DNA of 64,000 nt, taken from assembly GCA_951394045.1 (NCBI GenBank), contig OX595986.1, forward strand, positions 3,501,534-3,565,533, in the 5' to 3' direction. A model generated the notes under the pieces. The model was not told where the DNA came from and made no database searches. It saw only the letters and a list, made by a program, of their open reading frames with translations. Of the stretch, positions 58,380 through 64,000 are shown one piece after another. A program made the translations under genes and the position numbers. This stretch comes from Nitzschia sp. DOCU1 (lineage: Eukaryota; Bacillariophyta; Bacillariophyceae; Bacillariales; Bacillariaceae). Every line of letters starts with the position of its first letter. Positions within the stretch are counted from its first letter, which is position 1.

Positions 58380-58842
58380 ATGACATTCCAAGCTCTTTCC
58401 ACCCGAACATTCCAAACGAAGTCTCTTTCCATCATCAAGGACCTCACCAAGATGACTGTTCAATCGATTGATGATACCGGTAAGCACTCATCAAGTGGAA
58501 ACAATGAGTTCACGTCAAATAAGTTCTCACTGTGCCACTTGTCGTGTAGTCGTCGAGAGCCGCACTGATGCGAGCCCCGGTAAAACCAGATCGAGCACCA
58601 ATCACGAGAAGCGAACTAGTGCAAGCCCAACGAAGATCCAAGCCCATCATGGATGTGTCCGAGGTTCTCCCCGCAAGTGCATGCATCGTCGCAATCGATA
58701 CATTCTCGCTGCTAATGCTTCCAAGGCAACCATTGGTTCCACTTGCGAAAAACAAGTTCGCCGCCGTCGCAACCATGCTCTGACTTCCAACGAATATGAA
58801 CGTCTCTTCTACACCAACGGGTTGGTCCTTGCATCGATGTAA
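58380..58842 (+). CDS. Small basic protein of unknown function, spliced
   Basis: Two exons, 58380-58479 and 58550-58842, with a 70-bp canonical intron (gtaagc...tgtag), join in frame to 130 residues. The first exon MTFQALSTRTFQTKSLSII, with hydroxyl and basic residues, could be a mitochondrial presequence. The rest is very basic (HHGCVRGSPRKCMHRRNRY, KQVRRRRNHALTSNEYERLF). I recognise no family. Support comes from the splice sites and ATG context only. A non-coding transcript is the alternative. Confidence 0.4.
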
Positions 58843-59240
58843 TCTTGAAGTGTTGCATTTGCACGATTTGAAATCGACCGACGTAGCTCCGCTATTATTA
58901 TGCCTCCAACAAGATACAAATGAACGTATGGCCTCAATGCCTAGAGCGATGTGTGAATCAGATTGGCTTTTGTTTGGAACAAGCACCATCTGCACATTGC
59001 GTCACAGCATGAGGTTCGAATCGAACCGGTAAACTGCTCGCTTGTCACGAGCCGTTGTCGCTGGAACGTTCTCGGTCCCTAGACCTTTTTGGTAACATCT
59101 GCGATGTCCATTTGAAATCCATCGCATTGTTTGCTACCAAGAACAAATCTCGAAACTTGGCAAAACCCACGTGGTAGTGTCGATCGCACATGACTTCTCT
59201 CGAAATAACATTGCAATCTCACCTATCTTAGCAATATTTG
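58843..59240. other. Convergent intergenic region
   Basis: 398 bp between two stop codons. It contains a 15-bp near-palindrome ggttcga-a-tcgaacc at 59013-59027. No gene is seen. Confidence 0.35.
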
Positions 59241-60165
59241 TTATCTTGATTCTTCGTCTGAAACAATGATTGAAGATGGACCTACCAATGGGATCCGGTC
59301 GAGTAGACACCACTGATTCATTGTTCCGTTCAAATTCCACAGGCTGATGGATTGGATTTTTCTTGGGAATGCAAGGCTTGGAAAACGTTCGATCAGAGTT
59401 CCCAAGTATTCGTTCGAAATCGGGCAGTCTTCGTTGTCATAGGCCAAGGATATATGAGGATTCCACGTTCCACTTCGCGATGTCCCGGTCTCTTTGTAAA
59501 AACATTCATGGATTTGATCAATGATTCGTTCATGCTCGGGAGAGGTCTTGAAGGTAGCCTCGATCCAAGCCATGTTCTGTGGTTTTCCACAATCGCGATA
59601 AACCCCATCAGTGAAAAGAGACACTCGCAAGTAATACATGCTAAAGCCCCAACATCAACTATAAACTCACCATTACCCCTCCATTAACACCATCGATCTC
59701 TATATCCGCTAAAAATCCATTGGGCTCCAGCAGGGGCCAGTCCTTCACTTCCTGCAATAAGTGAGTTGCGAGAGTTTGAAACCGTTGTCGTACTTCATGC
59801 TCTGATAAGTGAATAATACCATATAGAGCCGTCAAATGGGGTGCCGGAATAGGATAAACATTCAATTCCCGACTTGCCATTTGAATAGCGTGGCCCAAGT
59901 CATTATTGTTAAGCACGGTGTTGTGAAACACAACATTGGTCGGCTCAGGGCACGGAAATTGTTCTGCCTCGAGCCATACCGCGTAACCCTGAAAGACAAA
60001 GCGCAATCCCTCTTTCAGAATCATACTATTGGCCACTGTTTCAGGGACATCCTCAGGCTCGCAGACCACGACTTGTGCCATTGTTACAACCTCATACGAT
60101 GTAGCTAATAGAGACACGAAATGGCTAATGCCGAGAATGTAGAGATGTCTTCGTCTTGACATCAT
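59241..60165 (-). CDS. 2H phosphoesterase (cyclic phosphodiesterase-like)
   Basis: Two exons, 60165-59671 and 59576-59241 (94-bp intron, gtgagt...ccacag), joining VNGGVM to NMAWIEATF, in frame, 276 residues. The two HxT/S catalytic motifs of the 2H superfamily are present: PHLTALYG and NPHISLAYD, about 95 residues apart after splicing. Plant and yeast relatives open ADP-ribose cyclic phosphates or act on RNA 2',3'-cyclic ends. The start is uncertain: ATG at 60165 gives a hydrophobic N-terminus (HLYILGISHFVSLLATSYEVV) that may be a signal or anchor, and ATG at 60081 gives a soluble enzyme beginning MAQVVVCEPED. Confidence 0.75.
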
Positions 60166-60489
60166 CGGACAACCACGATATCGTTTCTGGCGCGCGCCGA
60201 CCACGTAGTGCCATTTTCCGCCTCCGCCAAAAAAAATTGACACTTTCGACTCGCTCGAGCTCTTGTGTCCAAGTTTGTCTGTCAAGTCTGCCACCGCGGT
60301 CGATCGAGTGAGTCCGTCCTTCGAAAATCGACTTGCATGAACACACCGGCCAACTCGACGCGAAGCGCTCACGCACTCATCTGTTTTTGACAATGACGGC
60401 GGCGAGGTTTTGGTCGCGTGTACTCAAACAATACTATTCATCAACTGCAACAACCGTACATCAGCTCTTACCACTGAAAGCTGGCAAAG
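60166..60489. promoter_or_regulatory. Divergent intergenic region
   Basis: 324 bp between the 2H phosphoesterase and the GtrA-like gene. The phosphoesterase frame stays open into it without an ATG. No other gene is seen. Confidence 0.4.
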
Positions 60490-61275
60490 ATGATGAGTAA
60501 ATCAGCTACTGCGACAAGCGAGGCATCGGGACAATCGTCCGACCATTCTCCTCCGAGCAACAACTCGAGTAAGACACTCGATCAGAATTATCATCGCTTG
60601 CATCGTCGGCCTGTTCGTTCGGCCGTCACTTGGCTGGAATCGCTCCGAGTCCCAAAGGCTCTCCAACGTGGTGGAGACAAGGCTGGCTCCGACGAAGGAA
60701 CGCCAATCATTTCCGGATTGGACCGCGTCTTGTTCGGCAAACAACCCGCCTGTGAGGCGGTTTTGATCTGCGGGATTCACCCGCCCCGATATCTCTGTTA
60801 TATGCTGTCGGGATTCATTTGCGATGTGATTCAATTCTGCATAGATTTGACTCTACACAAGGTATTCCTCCTGGAAGATCCGAGTGTCTGCTGGGCACTG
60901 GGCTTTGGAATGTCGGTGGCCTTTCGGCACACGTCCCATCGCTACCTCGTCTTTGGAGATTATGTGGGCGGCTACTGGTCCTCCCTGGGCCGAATGTACG
61001 CGGCATACTCAATCATTATTGTCATTTCGACGCTTTTCAATATCGTCATGACTCATTATCTACAGCTGCCGCATTACTTAGCTTGGGTAGTAACACTCCT
61101 ATGGACGGGAATTGTCAACTATTTTATTCTCAAGAAATTGTGGAGTTTTGGTGGCAAGGAAAAGAGGGAGGACGAGCATTCAAACGAGAATCAAAACGAT
61201 GTGGAAATGATGCGAGAACCACAGAGGGAGAACGAGTCTAGACTTCAAGCAAGAAATGTGGATAATAAACGATAG
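60490..61275 (+). CDS. GtrA-like four-helix membrane protein
   Basis: 261 residues. A Ser-rich polar N-terminus (about 1-95) precedes four membrane helices (about 100-215): RYLCYMLSGFICDVIQFC, WALGFGMSVAFRH, MYAAYSIIIVISTLFNIV, YLAWVVTLLWTGIVNYFIL. The last helix followed by KKLWSF is the GtrA signature (NYFxxKxWxF). The charged C-terminal tail (EKREDEHSNENQND) is cytosolic. In bacteria GtrA proteins flip or assist lipid-linked sugars; the role in diatoms is unknown. The family call is from pattern only. Confidence 0.6.
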   Translation: MMSKSATATSEASGQSSDHSPPSNNSSKTLDQNYHRLHRRPVRSAVTWLESLRVPKALQRGGDKAGSDEGTPIISGLDRVLFGKQPACEAVLICGIHPPRYLCYMLSGFICDVIQFCIDLTLHKVFLLEDPSVCWALGFGMSVAFRHTSHRYLVFGDYVGGYWSSLGRMYAAYSIIIVISTLFNIVMTHYLQLPHYLAWVVTLLWTGIVNYFILKKLWSFGGKEKREDEHSNENQNDVEMMREPQRENESRLQARNVDNKR

Positions 61276-61364
61276 ATATGTCAACGGCGCCTAATGTTAG
61301 TTCTGTCGTTGTCAGAATGCATCAGAGCATTTTATAAATCGTCAACCAAGCGATAAAGAAGGCT

Positions 61365-63130
61365 TTACTTCTTTGCTCGATAAAAGTTGAGGTAACTCAT
61401 GTGCCAGTCACCACCTCCCTTGAGCTTGAGAACATCTTCCGTCTTGCAAGGGCTCACTTCGTCGTCGTCAAAGACGAACCAGTCTTCATTGTCTTCCTCC
61501 GAGTCGGCAATCTTCTCAACTTTCCCCGCGTTATTCGACGCCTTGACCCAGGCCATGTAGTGGCCTCCATCGGCATCACGACCCTTATGCGTCACGACAG
61601 CAAACAATTCGTACTGTCCTTGAAAGTTGGCAGGTAATCCAGGCCCGACAGGCTTGGGTGCTTCTTCCTCACTTTGCATGCTCATGGCCAGAGCTGCTTG
61701 GAGATCGGGATCCTCCTCCTCCGTCTTTTCTTCTGTTTCCATCTTGTCCTCGTCGTCTTTTAGAGTTTCGCCCTTGAGTTTCTTGTTGATGCGCTCTTCT
61801 TCTTCCCGCAGCGCCTTGTCTCTAGATTTCTTCAGCTCCTTCTTGACATCTTCCGTGCAAAAGTCAAAGACATCCAGAATGCTGTTGAACGCCACTGGTT
61901 TCATCACCTTACACTTGACACCAGCATGATCCTGAGAATCGGGAGTCGCCTTCCAGTAGAAACGTCCAAACTGCACACATAGGATAGGAGGCAATCGGGC
62001 GATTCTTTGTTTACGAGTCCAAACAGCATCACGCCCAAGAACGTCAGAGTGCTTCTCAATAGATCCATTCAATGACAAGTTGATTCCTTCTGCGATATGG
62101 CCGACGTTGGTCTGGGCAGAGCCATCGGATCCACCCTGGATGTTACAGACAAGCTTTCGCAGCAAATCGTAGGACTTAACTGGTGGCTCAATAGGCCCAG
62201 CGGCTGATGCTTCCACTTGCATTTTATCATCCCCAGCTGCACCCTTGTCGTCGAATTCGTCACAAGTCAAGGTTTCCTCCATTTTCAATCCAAAGAGTGC
62301 ATCCGTCAGGTTGTTTGCGCCACCCAGCTCAGTCTCTGACGTAAATGGCAGAGCCGCCTTGATCTGACTATCCTCCTTCATCTCTGCGGCTGCAATAGTC
62401 ATCAATCCCGAAAAGAATTCTTCCGCATCCTGCTGCAAAGGAGCTCCATTCGGCCCAGTCTGAGCAAATTGAGGAAAGGCCATTTTCGTCGCTCGCACTA
62501 GCGCCGAAGGTGCAATGGCATTCGACGTCCGATCGAGTTGATTGTACGTATCCCGCAACGACATCAAAAACAAAGCTTGTGCCGTGGTTGCCGAGGGATA
62601 ATACGAGTCCAGTCCCCGACGCAATTGAGGAACCTTACGCAAGCATTGGATGACCGAGTTCAAATAACACGTGTTGCCCAGATTCTCCAAACCCGATGGC
62701 TCCTGGACTTTGGCGACTTCTTCAGGCGGCAAATCTTCCAGGAAGACAGTCTTGGTCTTTGGACCCGTCAGCTCAGCGGCCGATCCCATCAACAAAAGTA
62801 TCAAAGGTCCGCCCTTGGACTTGCTCAGAGCCGCCGCCAAGTCGACTGAGGCGAAATCAAAATCATCCTTCAACACACCCTTCCAAAGACCTGCGTAGGT
62901 ACGGTAGTTACACGATTTCAACAGTGAGGGAAAAACACACACATTGCATGTACGCGATTCGTCAAATGCTGCTTACCCTTGCTTTTCGCCATGAGTTTCA
63001 TTCGATCTGCAGGAACTCGTGTCTTTTCCTCCAGCTCGGTTTTCAGGCCTTTGACCCCTCCCGCCACGACAAAGTCAAAGTCAAACGACTCCTTGCCCCA
63101 TTTCACACTCAAAGGTACAGTACCAGCCAT
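61365..63130 (-). CDS. Proteasome-associated deubiquitinase UBP6/USP14
   Basis: Removes ubiquitin from substrates at the proteasome. Two exons, 63130-62977 and 62890-61365, join in frame to 559 residues. Exon 1 plus the start of exon 2 make an N-terminal ubiquitin-like domain (VPLSVKWGKESFDF, VPADRMKLMAKSKGLWKGVL), which docks on the 26S base. The USP fold follows with the Cys box GLENLGNTCYLNSVIQ (Cys126) and the His box GGHYMAWVKA near the C-terminus. A Lys/Glu-rich insertion (about 415-460) sits between them. The family order Ubl-USP and length are as in USP14. Confidence 0.95.
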
Positions 63131-63581
63131 TTTACAGGAATTTGATTTATGTGCTTGTGATGATACTACTTTGCCGCCGACGTCTTGTGCGTTCGGGCAA
63201 AAGGTGTTATTTGCTCAGGTAGTAAATATGCTGTGCTTGGATCTCCAAGGAAACGATGATGGGGCGAGGTCTCGTTCAAATGATGAGTTTGGGCTCGCCC
63301 TTGCTCTTTTGCGGACCGTTGATGACGAACGGCGAAATGAAGCCTTCTACTTTGAGAAGAAATTCTAAAGGCAATGTTGGGAATGAAGGTGGATATTTCA
63401 ACAAAAATTATTAACAAATATTCTTTTTTAACGCGCGAATTCCCAAGATCGCGATGGAAGCTCACCGAGCAGTGTCGGTGGGTAATAGGGAGCGTATACA
63501 TAGTAGCCAAGTTGGTATCCAAAGCTATGGAACGACGAGCAGCAAAATCTCAGCAATCAGAGGGACCCCATTGGTGTTGCT
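63131..63581. other. Intergenic region
   Basis: 451 bp between the deubiquitinase start and the stop of the next minus-strand gene. No supported gene. Confidence 0.35.
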
Positions 63582-64000
63582 TTACATGATGCAGCAACTA
63601 TCACTGTAGCAACTCTTGAGCTTCTTCATGTCGATCCAGGGAGACATTTTACTTGTCAACGGGTTCCACAGCTTTTCTTCCTTGTTTACGGCCACATTAA
63701 CACGGTACAAAAAGGCTTTGAAATCCAAGCTGGGGTCGGGCGCACCATCGAATTCGTCGGGTCCAAACAGCAAAATGAAAAATTCTCTCAACTCGTCGAG
63801 GTTCAGTCTCCTTTCGTCGAGCAGATCAAAGAGGCGGTGATGAAAACCCATCTCGCGTATGCGGTGTAGGCAGAGGCCGTAGTTTAGCCAAGGATTGAAT
63901 TGATGCACTTCCTTGCCTTCGCCAACCCAATCGTCCAGTACTTCCAGTCTCAACTCTAGTTGACTGTCCAAGTTGTTATAGTATTCGACCACATCATCTT
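63582..64000 (-). CDS. Protein with C-terminal CaaX box, 5' end outside window
   Basis: The frame is open to the window edge; the last 139 residues are visible. They are helical and acidic: VEYYNNLDSQLELRLEVLDD, LCLHRIREMGFHHRLFDLLD, LREFFILLFGPDEFDG. The protein ends CCIM, a CaaX-type prenylation signal (Met favours farnesyl), preceded by another Cys. This suggests membrane attachment. I do not recognise the family. Confidence 0.65.
   Translation of the reverse strand, partial: DDVVEYYNNLDSQLELRLEVLDDWVGEGKEVHQFNPWLNYGLCLHRIREMGFHHRLFDLLDERRLNLDELREFFILLFGPDEFDGAPDPSLDFKAFLYRVNVAVNKEEKLWNPLTSKMSPWIDMKKLKSCYSDSCCIM

Noticed and set aside
59013..59027. ggttcgaatcgaacc, resembling a tRNA B-box
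   Set aside because: No A-box, acceptor pairing or anticodon arm could be placed at the right distance. It is simply a 7+1+7 near-palindrome.
59631..59670. A 30-bp intron in the 2H phosphoesterase ending at tttag (59641)
   Set aside because: It would put the next exon out of frame and hit a stop. Using the acceptor at 59577 keeps the frame and restores VNGGVMNMAWIEATF.
1..64000. CRISPR arrays, rRNA, bacterial operons
   Set aside because: No spaced direct-repeat array or rRNA core was seen. Gene structure is eukaryotic throughout.

Overview
This is a stretch of eukaryotic nuclear DNA, almost certainly from a pennate diatom and most like Phaeodactylum tricornutum. Several predicted proteins start with a signal peptide ending in an ASAF-like plastid-import motif (GATAF at 2109, TTGAF at 11220, ALAF at 37358, VSAF at 47351, ASGF at 49580). 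Introns are short (about 60-120 bp, GT-AG). Two proteins have the layout of diatom silicanin-type cell-surface proteins. An isocitrate dehydrogenase with a C-terminal EF-hand and a mitochondrial arginase also fit a diatom. Genes are dense, on both strands, with no operons. I support 35 protein-coding loci, about 14 of them spliced. Exon coordinates were built by hand from splice consensus, reading-frame continuity and family motifs. No rRNA, tRNA or CRISPR was found.

Region 1-16 kb is rich in nucleic-acid machinery. It holds the end of a DBP3-type DEAD-box helicase, an unknown GXWXG-pattern protein, a plastid-targeted unknown, VPS72/YL1 (H2A.Z deposition) head-to-head with MOT1/BTAF1 (TBP removal), a second plastid-targeted unknown, and a seven-exon PNUTS-like PP1 regulator that ends in two RRM domains. 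Region 16-30 kb holds a Sec20-like SNARE, a small NDUFA3-like membrane protein, a GAF/histidine-kinase/receiver protein (HK-A), a sphingomyelin-synthase-like membrane enzyme, LSM8, a spliced NAD kinase, a divergent pair of silicanin-like proteins, and ribosomal protein eL6.

Region 30-45 kb holds a 1241-residue protein with three FAM13-type repeats and an IQ motif, two Golgi-type glycosyltransferase-like proteins, a one-helix LHC-like plastid protein, threonine synthase, HK-B (paralogue of HK-A) and a 2-oxoglutarate/Fe(II) oxygenase. Region 45-64 kb holds the EF-hand isocitrate dehydrogenase, a tail-to-tail pair of lumen/plastid-type paralogues, mitochondrial arginase divergent from adenosine deaminase, alpha-SNAP, a 5'-incomplete PIF1/Helitron-type helicase, a small spliced basic protein, a 2H phosphoesterase, a GtrA-like membrane protein, a UBP6/USP14-type deubiquitinase and a CaaX-ended partial protein.

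The most striking observation is that HK-A and HK-B have decayed in complementary ways. HK-A keeps the phospho-acceptor His but has lost the ATP-binding N, G1 and G2 boxes. HK-B keeps those boxes but has Asn in place of the His. Together they look like the two halves of one kinase. Other points of interest are the PP1/TFIIS-N/RRM fusion, the EF-hand IDH with an NAD-type coenzyme site, and CRE-like palindromes in the arginase-adenosine deaminase divergent promoter.
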